Shown here: positions 16,238-25,905 of the stretch, piece by piece
Layout of the letters: every line of letters starts with the position of its first letter
Position numbering within the stretch: the stretch's first letter is position 1
NCBI RefSeq assembly: GCF_946479755.1
Contig: NZ_CAMLHC010000033.1
Span: forward strand, 1 to 64,000
Length of the DNA stretch: 64,000 nucleotides
From: an uncultured Chitinophaga sp.
GTDB taxonomy: Bacteria > Bacteroidota > Bacteroidia > Chitinophagales > Chitinophagaceae
Direction of reading: 5' to 3'
Program-made: the position numbers and the translations under genes
The notes under the pieces: generated by a model
What the model was told of the DNA's origin: nothing
Seen by the model: the letters and a program-made list of their open reading frames with translations, nothing else
Database searches by the model: none

Positions 16238-19200
16238 ATGCAACTAAAAGGACTGGTAAGATTTTTTGCCATCGCACTGATCCTTATCTCTTTGTATCAA
16301 CTGTCCTTCACGTTTTTGGTGCGGAACTATGAGAAGAAGATAGAGCGGCAGGCTGAAACCGATGTAGCCAAGCAATTCCCTACACCTGAGCAGAAATACC
16401 CTGGCAGCAAAGAACTGCAGGCGTTCTATTCTGACACGCTGAAAGGATTCACCAAACAAAGAAGACAAGAGATCGTGGACAGCACCAGCAATAAACAGAT
16501 TGCAGGGTTTCCATGGTACGTTACCTACACCAAGGCCAAAGAAAAAGAACTGAACCTCGGCCTCGACCTGGTAGGTGGTATGAACGTAGTACTGGAGGTA
16601 AGCGTGGAAGATGTAATCCGCGCCCTCGCCGGTCAATCCAAGGACCCCGCTTTCAACAAAGCGCTGGAACTGGCTGAACAACGCAAAAATACCAATCAGA
16701 CCGATTTCGTTACTCTGTTCGGGCAAACGTACGCTGAAGTAGCTCCCCAGGGCCGTCTGGCGACCATCTTCGCCAACGCGTACCAGAAAGACATCAACTT
16801 CAACTCCTCCAACCAGCAGGTGCTGGACATGATCCGCAAGGAATCCCATGCGGCCATCAAAAACACCTATATCGTACTGCAGAAACGTATCGATAAATTC
16901 GGTGTGGCACAGCCTAACATCAGCCTCGATGAAAATAAAGGCCTGATCTCCGTGGAACTGGCCGGTGTGGACAACGCTGAACGTGTACGTAAATACCTGC
17001 AGGCTACCGCCAACCTGGAATTCCGGGAAGTGTACAAAAACAGCCCCGAGTTCTTCCAGAACGTGCTGAACCCAATGAACGAAGCCATCAGGAACGTACA
17101 GGGCGGCAATACTGCCAAACCCGCTGCCACTCCTGACAGCACACAGGCCGCCACCGCCGCTGCTGATGCCAAACCTGCTGATACCAGCAAAGAAGGTAAA
17201 CTAAGCGACTACCTGGCTAAAAAAGATACCGGAAAAAGCGTAAAAGACAGCGCTAAATCTTCCCAGGAACAACTTTTCGCTGAACAACGCAAACAAAACC
17301 CGCTGTTCGCGATCATGATCCCGATGATCGACCCGCAGTCCGGCACCCTGATCCCCAGCCCGTCCATCGGCCGTATCCTGCCTAAAGACACTGCCGCTTT
17401 CCGTCAGTTCCTGCGCATGCCGGCTGTACAGGCGATCCTGCCTAAAGACGCGGTATTCGCCTTCGGTCCTGAAAATAAAGAAGACAAACACGGCCCGCTG
17501 CCCCTCTACGTGCTGAAAGTAAACCCTGCTAACCCTGCACCCCGTGTAGGTGGCGAAAGGATCGTTGACGCCCGCCAGGACGTTGGTCCCGACAACCAGC
17601 CGGAAATCAGCATGGCGATGGACAACGTAGGTGCACACGAGTGGAAAAAACTGACCGGTGAACTGGCGCCTGCCAACCCGAAAGATCCTTCCACCCTGAA
17701 CTTCGTGGCCATCGTACTCGATAATATCGTTTATTCCGCTCCCTCCATCCAGGGCGAAATCGCCGGCGGCCGCTCTTCCATCAGCGGTAGCTTTACCATG
17801 GAAGAAGCCAATGACCTCGCCAATATCCTGAAGTCCGGTAAAATGCCTGCACCTGCACGCATCGTACAGGAACAGATCGTAGGACCCACCCTCGGCGCTG
17901 AATCTATCGCCGCCGGTGCCAAATCCTTCATGATCTCCTTCGTGATCATCTTCGTACTGATGCTGGTTTATTATAACAGCGCCGGCTGGGTAGCCAACAT
18001 CGCACTGGTACTCAACCTGCTGTTTACCTTCGGTATCCTCGCCTCCCTCGGCGCCACGCTCACCATGGCGGGTATCGCCGGCCTGGTACTGACCATCGGT
18101 ATGGCGGTAGACACCAACGTAATCATCTTCGAGAGGATCAAGGATGAGCTGACACACGGCAAATCCTACCCCGACGCGATATCCCTCGGCTACAAACGCT
18201 CCTATGCGCCTGTACTCGACGGTCACGTTACCTCCCTGCTCACCGCGTTTATCCTGTTTTACTTCGGCCTGGGCCCGGTGCTTGGTTTCGCTACCACCCA
18301 GATCATCGGTCTGCTGCTGTCCCTGTTCTGCGGTATCCTCGTATCCCGTATGATCACCGACTGGTGGACCAATAAGAAAAGACACTTCGAATACTTTACG
18401 CCGATCTCCCGCAGAGTCTTCAAACACGCTGCTTTCGACTTCGTAGGTAAACGTAAATACGCATACATCATCTCTATCATCGTTGCAATAGGTGGTATTA
18501 CTTCCTTCTTCCATGGCTTCGATCATGGTATCGACTTCTCCGGTGGCCGTAACTTCACTGTCCGCTTCGAGAAAACCATGAACAGACAGGAAGTGGCCGA
18601 CGCGCTGAAGAAAGAATTCGACAGCGAAGTGTTTGTAAAAACCATCGGTAACACCAACCAGCTGAGCATCACGACTGCCTATAAAATTGAGCAGCAGAGC
18701 CTGGCGGTTGACCAGGAAGTGATCACCAAACTGTACAACGGCCTGAAACCTTACTACGAAGCCAGCGTTACACAGGACGTGTTCAACACCCGTTATGTGA
18801 TCGGTTCCCAGACAGTATCGCCAACCATCTCCGACGACCTTCGCGCCGGCGCGGTGAAAGCGACCGTACTGTCTATCCTCGTGATCTTCGTGTATATCCT
18901 GATCCGTTTCAACAAATGGCAGTACTCTATCGGTACCATCTTCTCCCTGCTGCACGACGTATTGCTTACCCTGGCCGTGTTCTCCTGGTTTAAGGACATC
19001 GTTCCTTTCACCCTGGAAATCGACCAGCACTTCATCGCTGCGATCCTCACCGTGATCGGTTTCTCCATGAACGATACCGTGATCGTGTTCGACCGTATCC
19101 GTGAATACTTCAAAACCGGCGCACATGGCAGAGACAGGGACACGGTGATCAACAAAGCGATCAACGATACCCTGAGCCGTACCATTATGACGTCTCTCAC

Positions 19201-19414
19201 AGTATTCCTGACCATCCTGGTACTGTTCATCTTCGGTGGTGAAGTAACCCGCGGTTTCGCCTTCGCTATGCTGATCGGCGTTATCACCGGTACTTACTCT
19301 TCCATCTTTGTGGCTGCACCGGTACTGGTTGACTTTGACAAGAAAAACCAGCTGTCCAACGAAAGCGACGCGGTAGCCGTTACTGAAAAGAAAGCGACGC
19401 CCGCTACGAAATAA
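16238..19414 (+). CDS. secDF: Protein translocase subunit SecDF (fused)
   Basis: A 1058-residue fusion of SecD and SecF, the proton-driven partners of SecYEG. The SecD half begins with a membrane helix (FFAIALILISLYQLSF) followed by LGLDLVGGMNVVLEV. Its periplasmic domain contains an Ala/Lys/Ser-rich insert at about residues 285-350 that looks disordered. Membrane bundle motifs include AGLVLTIGMAVDTNVIIFERIKDE (in pieces) and DGHVTSLLTAF. The SecF half begins with DFSGGRNFTVRFEK, with its own bundle ending near GFAFAMLIGVITGTYSS. Fused SecDF is normal for Bacteroidota. The ATG at 16238 is preferred over 16193 because a promoter overlaps the latter. Confidence 0.95.
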   Translation: MQLKGLVRFFAIALILISLYQLSFTFLVRNYEKKIERQAETDVAKQFPTPEQKYPGSKELQAFYSDTLKGFTKQRRQEIVDSTSNKQIAGFPWYVTYTKAKEKELNLGLDLVGGMNVVLEVSVEDVIRALAGQSKDPAFNKALELAEQRKNTNQTDFVTLFGQTYAEVAPQGRLATIFANAYQKDINFNSSNQQVLDMIRKESHAAIKNTYIVLQKRIDKFGVAQPNISLDENKGLISVELAGVDNAERVRKYLQATANLEFREVYKNSPEFFQNVLNPMNEAIRNVQGGNTAKPAATPDSTQAATAAADAKPADTSKEGKLSDYLAKKDTGKSVKDSAKSSQEQLFAEQRKQNPLFAIMIPMIDPQSGTLIPSPSIGRILPKDTAAFRQFLRMPAVQAILPKDAVFAFGPENKEDKHGPLPLYVLKVNPANPAPRVGGERIVDARQDVGPDNQPEISMAMDNVGAHEWKKLTGELAPANPKDPSTLNFVAIVLDNIVYSAPSIQGEIAGGRSSISGSFTMEEANDLANILKSGKMPAPARIVQEQIVGPTLGAESIAAGAKSFMISFVIIFVLMLVYYNSAGWVANIALVLNLLFTFGILASLGATLTMAGIAGLVLTIGMAVDTNVIIFERIKDELTHGKSYPDAISLGYKRSYAPVLDGHVTSLLTAFILFYFGLGPVLGFATTQIIGLLLSLFCGILVSRMITDWWTNKKRHFEYFTPISRRVFKHAAFDFVGKRKYAYIISIIVAIGGITSFFHGFDHGIDFSGGRNFTVRFEKTMNRQEVADALKKEFDSEVFVKTIGNTNQLSITTAYKIEQQSLAVDQEVITKLYNGLKPYYEASVTQDVFNTRYVIGSQTVSPTISDDLRAGAVKATVLSILVIFVYILIRFNKWQYSIGTIFSLLHDVLLTLAVFSWFKDIVPFTLEIDQHFIAAILTVIGFSMNDTVIVFDRIREYFKTGAHGRDRDTVINKAINDTLSRTIMTSLTVFLTILVLFIFGGEVTRGFAFAMLIGVITGTYSSIFVAAPVLVDFDKKNQLSNESDAVAVTEKKATPATK

Positions 19415-19443
19415 GTAAGTGGTAGCTGAAAAATATGTTTGAC

Positions 19444-19478
19444 AAAAAAGCCTGCTATGTTACATAGCAGGCTTTTTT
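19444..19478. terminator. Intrinsic terminator after secDF
   Basis: A 16-bp perfect stem (AAAAAAGCCTGCTATG, 19444-19459, with CATAGCAGGCTTTTTT, 19463-19478) has a TTA loop. It can act on both strands between the convergent secDF and IscA-like genes. Confidence 0.9.
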
Positions 19479-19531
19479 TATGGAAGACGTTTTATTGCAC
19501 TGGCGCTTAAGCTGAATTGTTGCTCGGGATG

Positions 19532-19831
19532 TCAGCTCCGGGAACGAAAAACAAACCCCCGGACATCGTCCTGGTCCTGGTAGTCAACTTCCAGTCCCAC
19601 CAGGTACATACCATGCGCCTTTTTTATGATCACCGGTATACCTGCAATCTCAAACAGGTCATCATCTTCCTGCAGCGCATCAAATCCCAGCATATAACCC
19701 ATGCCGGAACATCCTCCGCCTTTTACGCCAATGCGCAGGTAAGGGGCTTCCACGTCGCCCTGCAGCAGTTGTTTTACTACAGCGGCGGCGTTGTCAGTGA
19801 GTTGCAGGGGGGCGGTAAATGTGGTAGCCAT
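19532..19831 (-). CDS. HesB/IscA-like iron-sulfur protein lacking the C-terminal cysteines
   Basis: A 99-residue A-type carrier fold. The first conserved Cys is present (GGGCSGMGY, Cys41), as are the LxxxGLEVDY-like strand and DVRGFVF end. Standard IscA/SufA/ErpA proteins finish with a CGC motif that supplies the other two ligands; here the chain ends GFVFRSRS and has no further Cys. Reading the following DNA in other frames did not recover a CGC motif, so this does not look like a simple frameshift. It may have lost cluster carriage or use another ligand. It is convergent with secDF. Confidence 0.75.
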   Translation of the reverse strand: MATTFTAPLQLTDNAAAVVKQLLQGDVEAPYLRIGVKGGGCSGMGYMLGFDALQEDDDLFEIAGIPVIIKKAHGMYLVGLEVDYQDQDDVRGFVFRSRS

Positions 19832-19901
19832 GGGCTTTTATTTTTTTTCAAAGGTAGGGAAAAGCCGCAGGAGTAGGGGAGGTGGTATACGGAAGGTAAC
19901 C

Positions 19902-20498
19902 TCAGGTGGCGGCAGCCAGCTGCAGCAGCTGCTGATGAAGGGCCAGTACCTGTGGTATCACCAGTTGCTGTTCATCGTTTTGAATCACATAATCGCACAA
20001 ACGCATTTTGATGCTTTCATCAATCTGTTTGTGCATACGGGCCAGCACCTCTTCCCGGGTGACGTTGTCCCGCTTCATGACACGCAGGATACGCAGTGGC
20101 TGCGGGGCATACACGCCGATGATTTTATCGAGATAATGGAACGACTCTGATTCAAACAGCAGGGCGGCCTCTTTGAGCACGTAGGAAGCGGTCTGCTGAC
20201 TGGCCCACAGGTTGGAATCGCGGATGGTGGCAGGATGCACCAGCGAATTGAGCAGTGCCAGTTTTTCTTTGTCGTTAAAGACAATATTACCGAGGTATTT
20301 GCGGTTCAGGGCGCCGTGGGCGTCGTAGGTTTCCGGGCCGAAATGCTGCCTGACGGCTGCTGCCAGCTCAGGGTCCCTGACCAGGATGTCTTTGGCGCGT
20401 TCGTCTGCGTAGTACACAGGAACGCCCAGGAGTTCAAATATCTTGCTGACGGTGCTTTTACCGGAACCGATACCGCCGGTGATGCCTACCTTTAACAT
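19902..20498 (-). CDS. coaE: Dephospho-CoA kinase
   Basis: A 198-residue enzyme for the last step of coenzyme A synthesis, ATP-dependent phosphorylation of the ribose 3'-OH of dephospho-CoA. The P-loop GGIGSGKST is at residues 8-16, followed by the YYADERAKD motif with the catalytic Asp, LNRKYLGNIVF, and the lid region RVMKRDNVTREE. Length is typical. It is the last gene of the minus-strand cluster nusB / DUF1573 / yajC / coaE, separated from yajC by a strong hairpin, so it may have its own promoter. Confidence 0.95.
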   Translation of the reverse strand: MLKVGITGGIGSGKSTVSKIFELLGVPVYYADERAKDILVRDPELAAAVRQHFGPETYDAHGALNRKYLGNIVFNDKEKLALLNSLVHPATIRDSNLWASQQTASYVLKEAALLFESESFHYLDKIIGVYAPQPLRILRVMKRDNVTREEVLARMHKQIDESIKMRLCDYVIQNDEQQLVIPQVLALHQQLLQLAAAT

Positions 20499-20536
20499 AA
20501 AATCCGGATAATTGGGTCTATATCGAAACTAAGGAT

Positions 20537-20573
20537 AAAAAAAATCCCGGACATGACGGCCGGGATTTTTTTT
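20537..20573. terminator. Intrinsic terminator between yajC and coaE
   Basis: A perfect 14-bp stem (AAAAAAAATCCCGG, 20537-20550, with CCGGGATTTTTTTT, 20560-20573) would end minus-strand transcripts just after yajC. Confidence 0.85.
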
Positions 20574-20590
20574 ACAGTATTGTATGTTAA

Positions 20591-20938
20591 TTACTTGGTT
20601 GCGGCCGTTTTCTGCTGTTGGGCAGAGGTGTATTCCATGCTGATGGCAGAACGCTCGATCGTAAAGCTGGTACCAGGACTAACTTCCACTACCAGGGTGT
20701 TATCGTCGTTCATTTTTTTCACTTTACCGTGGATGCCGGCAATGGTCACGATTTTATCACCTTCTTTCAGGTTGTCAATGAATTGTTTCTGTTGTTTGGC
20801 TTTCTTGGTCTGCGGACGGATCATAAAGAGCCACATGATCAGGATCATACCGCCAAAAAACAGGATAGAAACCATTGGGCTACCGCCTTGCGCACCGCCT
20901 TGTGACGGCCCCATCAGTAAAATGTTCATGATGTTCAT
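20591..20938 (-). CDS. yajC: Preprotein translocase subunit YajC
   Basis: A 115-residue small inner-membrane protein that joins SecDF. A Gly/Ser-rich N-terminus is followed by one membrane helix (VSILFFGGMILIMWLFMI), then the conserved RPQTKKAKQQKQFIDNLKEGD stretch (in parts RPQTKKAKQQ, NLKEGDKIVT) and a small beta domain with GGIHGKV-like AGIHGKV. It lies between the DUF1573 lipoprotein and coaE, the usual Bacteroidota order. Two close ATGs (20938, 20929) are possible. Confidence 0.93.
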   Translation of the reverse strand: MNIMNILLMGPSQGGAQGGSPMVSILFFGGMILIMWLFMIRPQTKKAKQQKQFIDNLKEGDKIVTIAGIHGKVKKMNDDNTLVVEVSPGTSFTIERSAISMEYTSAQQQKTAATK

Positions 20939-20974
20939 CGATAAATTGATTTAAATAGTTTGCCTATACAGCGC

Positions 20975-21427
20975 TTATTTTGTGACAATATTACACTGGA
21001 TCTTAGGGCCTACCTGATAACCACCGCCATTGTTGGTCCTGATGGATATTTCTTTCTCGGTATAGCCGGATTTCCCATGACTGTCGAATATCACCTTCAT
21101 AAAGCCGGACTCTCCCGGTTTGATGGGCTGTTTGGGCCATTCAGGCACCGTGCAGCCACAACTGGAGATAGCATCCTCGATAACCAGGGGCGCTTTACCG
21201 GTGTTGGTAAATTTAAAGGAATATTCCACCTTTTCACCCTGGGCGATGTCCCCGAAGTTATGCACCTTTTCTTCAAAAGTAAGATCAGATGCTTTGCCGG
21301 CTTCAGCAGTATTGCCGGAGGCGGCGGACTGACCGGCGGCAGCGGTTTGATCGTTAGCCGGTTGGTTATTGTTACAGGCAGCCACTAAAAGGGTGCCGCA
21401 GGTAAGGAAAAAGAGCAGTGTTCTCAT
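20975..21427 (-). CDS. DUF1573 domain lipoprotein
   Basis: About 150 residues with a lipoprotein signal (LLVAAC). After a Gln/Ala/Ser-rich linker comes a DUF1573 Ig-like fold: FGDIAQGEKVEYSFKFTN, then AISSCGC, then KPGESG and VIFDSHGK. The CGC pair is typical of the family. These periplasmic or surface proteins are common in Bacteroidota and often sit between nusB and yajC, as here. Function unknown. The start at 21427 gives the lipoprotein signal; the longer frame to 21511 would overlap nusB. Confidence 0.88.
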   Translation of the reverse strand: MRTLLFFLTCGTLLVAACNNNQPANDQTAAAGQSAASGNTAEAGKASDLTFEEKVHNFGDIAQGEKVEYSFKFTNTGKAPLVIEDAISSCGCTVPEWPKQPIKPGESGFMKVIFDSHGKSGYTEKEISIRTNNGGGYQVGPKIQCNIVTK

Positions 21428-21464
21428 AATGGTGTTGTTTTGGCCTAAAAATACTGCTTTCCAC

Positions 21465-22394
21465 TTACTTTTTCGGACGGTCCTGTTTTTGCACCAGCGA
21501 CTCTTTTTCAAGGTCTTTCAGGATGTTGTCCAGGATACCGTTGATGAACTGACCGCTTTGTGGCGTGCTGTAGGCCTTGGCCAGGTCAATGTATTCGTTG
21601 ATGGTCACTTTGGTCGGAATGGTCGGGAAATAGAGGAATTCACACACGCCCATTTCCATCAGCAACATGTCCACCGCCGCGATACGCTCCGGGTCCCAGT
21701 TCTGCAACTTGGGTTTGATCAGCTCCAGGCAGTATTCCTTTTTGTCGTTGACCGTCAGCAACAGCTCCCGCGCATAGTCCAGTTTCTCTTTGCTGATCAG
21801 TTGCAGGAAGTTGAACAGATGCGGCTTGTTGAAATAGTTGCCCAGCAGAATCGCCATCATCTCCTCGTCATCACTCCAGTGCAGGAAGGTGTCTTCCATA
21901 TGCTGTACAAACAGCTCACTTTTGGCCAGTACTTCTTTATAGATATATTCCAGGATCTCTTTTTCGCCTGCTTTGGTGCGGGTTTCGTCCGCAATGTAAG
22001 CTTTGTAGGCGTCGGAGGCGACCAGTATATTATAAAGCTTTCTGATCAGGTCGGTATCTGTCAGCTGGCGCATTTTCCACTGTTCCAGATTTACCTGAAA
22101 GCCTTTGTCGTTTGTTATCTGATAAATGAATTCATTGCCTGCGATTTTTGTATTCACCCGCAGGTCCTCGGCAGAGGGTAAGTGTTTGGAAGCACGTGTC
22201 TGGGCATCAGTTTCCGCATATTGCGCCACCTGTACCACCGAATAAAGTAAGTAGGTAAAGATCTGGCAGGTCTGGTCCAGCTTCTCGTTCAGAAGCCTGG
22301 TAGCCGTGCCCGGCTTAATATTGCTTTGCTCCATCGTTTCCAGGGCATAAAGTGTTTGCATTACCTTCACCCGGATATTTCTTCTACTGATCAT
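21465..22394 (-). CDS. nusB: Transcription antitermination factor NusB (long Bacteroidota form)
   Basis: A 309-residue protein, about twice the length of E. coli NusB. It starts with SRRNIRVKVMQTLYA, the arginine-rich RNA-binding helix of NusB. A lineage-specific middle region follows, and the C-terminal NusB core carries WDPERIAAVDMLLMEMG and PTKVTINEYIDLAKAYS, then GQFINGILD. NusB binds boxA RNA with NusE in rRNA antitermination. First gene of the minus-strand cluster that continues to yajC. Confidence 0.93.
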   Translation of the reverse strand: MISRRNIRVKVMQTLYALETMEQSNIKPGTATRLLNEKLDQTCQIFTYLLYSVVQVAQYAETDAQTRASKHLPSAEDLRVNTKIAGNEFIYQITNDKGFQVNLEQWKMRQLTDTDLIRKLYNILVASDAYKAYIADETRTKAGEKEILEYIYKEVLAKSELFVQHMEDTFLHWSDDEEMMAILLGNYFNKPHLFNFLQLISKEKLDYARELLLTVNDKKEYCLELIKPKLQNWDPERIAAVDMLLMEMGVCEFLYFPTIPTKVTINEYIDLAKAYSTPQSGQFINGILDNILKDLEKESLVQKQDRPKK

Positions 22395-22422
22395 CGTATA
22401 AAAAAGAACTGGTATAAGGGCG

Positions 22423-22455
22423 CAAAACTAGACAAAAAATTGGATATTTGACCAA
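22423..22455 (-). promoter_or_regulatory. Promoter for nusB
   Basis: Minus strand: TTG (22453-22455), 22-base spacer, TAGTTTTG (22423-22430). It lies about 28 bases before the nusB ATG. The spacing is at the long end of what is usual. Confidence 0.5.
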
Positions 22456-22542
22456 TTGGTCGTTGGGATATTTAGGCTTTTATGGATCAAATACCTAAAT
22501 CTTAAATGCCGGGCTGTCATTTTTTCCTGTTCCTTGTCATGA

Positions 22543-22574
22543 TTTGTCAGTGATTAAAGCCTGTATTACATTTG
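22543..22574 (+). promoter_or_regulatory. Promoter for groES-groEL
   Basis: The -33 element TTTG (22543-22546), a 20-base spacer and -7 element TACATTTG (22567-22574) are a full match to the Bacteroidota consensus. This gives a leader of about 90 nt before groES. No CIRCE inverted repeat is present, so HrcA control is not supported. Confidence 0.7.
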
Positions 22575-22668
22575 CAATCTGCAATTTTGACTATAAAAGC
22601 GCCTTGGCATAATTCTCGTGGCAGGGAGCATTCACAATTCAAACTACTTTCTTTAAATAAAAACTACT

Positions 22669-22950
22669 ATGGCTAAGAAATTAAGTATTAAACCATTAGC
22701 TGACAGGATTATCGTAAAACCTGCAGCCGCTGAAGAGAAAACCGCTGGTGGTATCATCATCCCGGATACTGCAAAGGAAAAACCCGTTAAAGGAACCGTG
22801 GTAGCCGCCGGTCCTGGTAAAAAAGACGAGCCGGTGACTGTAAAAGTAGGTGACACCGTTCTGTATGGTAAATACTCCGGTCAGGAACTGCCGATCGACG
22901 GTGAAGACTACCTGATCATGAGAGAATCCGATATCCTGGCCATCGTTTAA
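22669..22950 (+). CDS. groES: Co-chaperonin GroES
   Basis: A 93-residue heptameric lid of the GroEL chamber. Signature: [19 protein letters not shown] with the mobile loop [15 protein letters not shown], given in parts as [11 protein letters not shown] and GGIIIPDTA; then GTVVAAGPG and [10 protein letters not shown]. Typical length. It is 56 bp before groEL in the same direction and presumably co-transcribed from the promoter at 22543-22574. Confidence 0.97.
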   Translation: MAKKLSIKPLADRIIVKPAAAEEKTAGGIIIPDTAKEKPVKGTVVAAGPGKKDEPVTVKVGDTVLYGKYSGQELPIDGEDYLIMRESDILAIV

Positions 22951-23000
22951 TAACAGCCGGTTTGTGTTATTGTAAAAACTAATCTTTTAAATATCCTTAG

Positions 23001-24644
<1,644 letters not shown>

Positions 24645-24666
24645 TCAGTCTTATTACCATAAAAAG

Positions 24667-24696
24667 AAACTCCCGCAGGTCCTTCTGCGGGAGTTT
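24667..24696 (+). terminator. Intrinsic terminator after groEL
   Basis: Stem AAACTCCCGCAG (24667-24678) with CTGCGGGAGTTT (24685-24696), 6-nt loop, followed by more T residues. Confidence 0.9.
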
Positions 24697-24769
24697 TTTT
24701 ATCTTGTAACTTTACCGCCGGTATTGCGTTACACTGATAACTCTGGTAATTAAATCAACTCACAACTGA

Positions 24770-25252
24770 ATGAAGTTATTGCTGAAAATAGCCCTGGCCT
24801 GCCTGCCGGTACTCACCCTGCTCTCCTGCTCCAAAAAAGCAGACGACATGGCCCCGATGGACGCCGCGGAAACAGATACACGCATCCAACAATATCTCTT
24901 TGCCCACAACGAAATCGCCGTACGTGACCCGTCCGGACTGTACTACCGCATTTATGCGCCCGGAGACAGCGTTCACTTCGTGAAATCTACGTCCGTTGTT
25001 TATGTCAACTATTCCAATCAACTGATCGACGGTACCATCGTAGACGCCTCTTTCGATGTGACCAACTTCAACAACCGGGAACTGAAAAATCATATTCCCG
25101 CCTGGCAGATAGGACTGGCCAAAATCTCCAAAGGAGGTAAAATCCGGATGTATATCCCGCCATACCTCGCTTTCGGCAGCATGGGCGTGCCCGACATCAT
25201 CCCACCCAACGCCATCCTCATCTCCGAGGTGGAACTGGTGGATATCAAATAG
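24770..25252 (+). CDS. FKBP-type peptidyl-prolyl isomerase lipoprotein, copy 1
   Basis: A 160-residue lipoprotein (lipobox TLLSC). A short helical segment precedes a C-terminal FKBP domain: VVYVNYSNQLIDGTIVDASF, given in parts as VYVNYSNQ and DGTIVDAS, then PAWQIGLAKISKGGK, IPPYLAFGS and PPNAILISEVEL. The hydrophobic active-site Trp and the Asp of the D-S motif are present, but the usual Phe before Asp is Val. It probably helps folding of envelope proteins. A related gene follows 38 bp downstream. Confidence 0.87.
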   Translation: MKLLLKIALACLPVLTLLSCSKKADDMAPMDAAETDTRIQQYLFAHNEIAVRDPSGLYYRIYAPGDSVHFVKSTSVVYVNYSNQLIDGTIVDASFDVTNFNNRELKNHIPAWQIGLAKISKGGKIRMYIPPYLAFGSMGVPDIIPPNAILISEVELVDIK

Positions 25253-25290
25253 ATTTTTTTGTGTAACTATAAAATCCAAATATCAACGGA

Positions 25291-25767
25291 ATGAAGAAAG
25301 TTTTTTTACTGGGAGGGTTAGGCCTCGCTTTACTGGCAGCCTGCTCTAAAAAAGACAATACGCCGCAGTACGATGCCATCAAACAATTCGATGCTGACAG
25401 TGTAACGATTGTCAATTACCTGAAAACCAACAACATCACCGCCTCCCACGATCCGAGGGGTATCTTCTGGCAGATCATCGACAGCGGCGATCTGGCCAAC
25501 AAACCCACGCCCACCAGCAACGTGACCGTGAAATACGCCGGTACCTTCCTCGACGGAAAAACTTTCGACAGCAATGACAACGCCAGCTTCGACCTGAACC
25601 GTGTTATCGACGGCTGGACCATCGGTATCCCCAAGATCGGTAAAGGCGGGCGCATCAAGCTGTTCCTGCCCTCCATCTACGCCTACGGCCCCTACGCCAA
25701 CAACGGCATCCCGGCCAACTCCGTGCTGCTGTTCGACGTCACACTGAAAGATCTCGTTAAAAAATAA
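25291..25767 (+). CDS. FKBP-type peptidyl-prolyl isomerase lipoprotein, copy 2
   Basis: A 158-residue lipoprotein (lipobox LLAAC) paralogous to the preceding gene. The FKBP domain has VTVKYAGTFLDGKTFDS with the standard Phe-Asp, then VIDGWTIGIPKIGKGG, LPSIYAYGP and PANSVLLFDV. The active-site residues look complete here, unlike the neighbour with Val before Asp. The two are likely one operon and probably arose by tandem duplication with early divergence. Confidence 0.88.
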   Translation: MKKVFLLGGLGLALLAACSKKDNTPQYDAIKQFDADSVTIVNYLKTNNITASHDPRGIFWQIIDSGDLANKPTPTSNVTVKYAGTFLDGKTFDSNDNASFDLNRVIDGWTIGIPKIGKGGRIKLFLPSIYAYGPYANNGIPANSVLLFDVTLKDLVKK

Positions 25768-25905
25768 TTTTCCGGGGCTGGCCTGACAGGTCAGCCCTTT
25801 TAATTTCCCGTCACAGCGGCTGTATACAGAAATCGTTAAATAACAAAATCCGTAAACAGCTGAATAGGTAAAATGCCCTACTTTTACAGGTAAATCAATA
25901 ATGTA

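Noticed and set aside
17201..19126. Long open frame opposite secDF (641 codons)
   Set aside because: Strong codon bias in secDF leaves the opposite strand open. The translation is Gly/Asp/Val/His-rich with no domain.
22395..22668. CIRCE element for HrcA control of groES
   Set aside because: No TTAGCACTC / GAGTGCTAA pair in the region.
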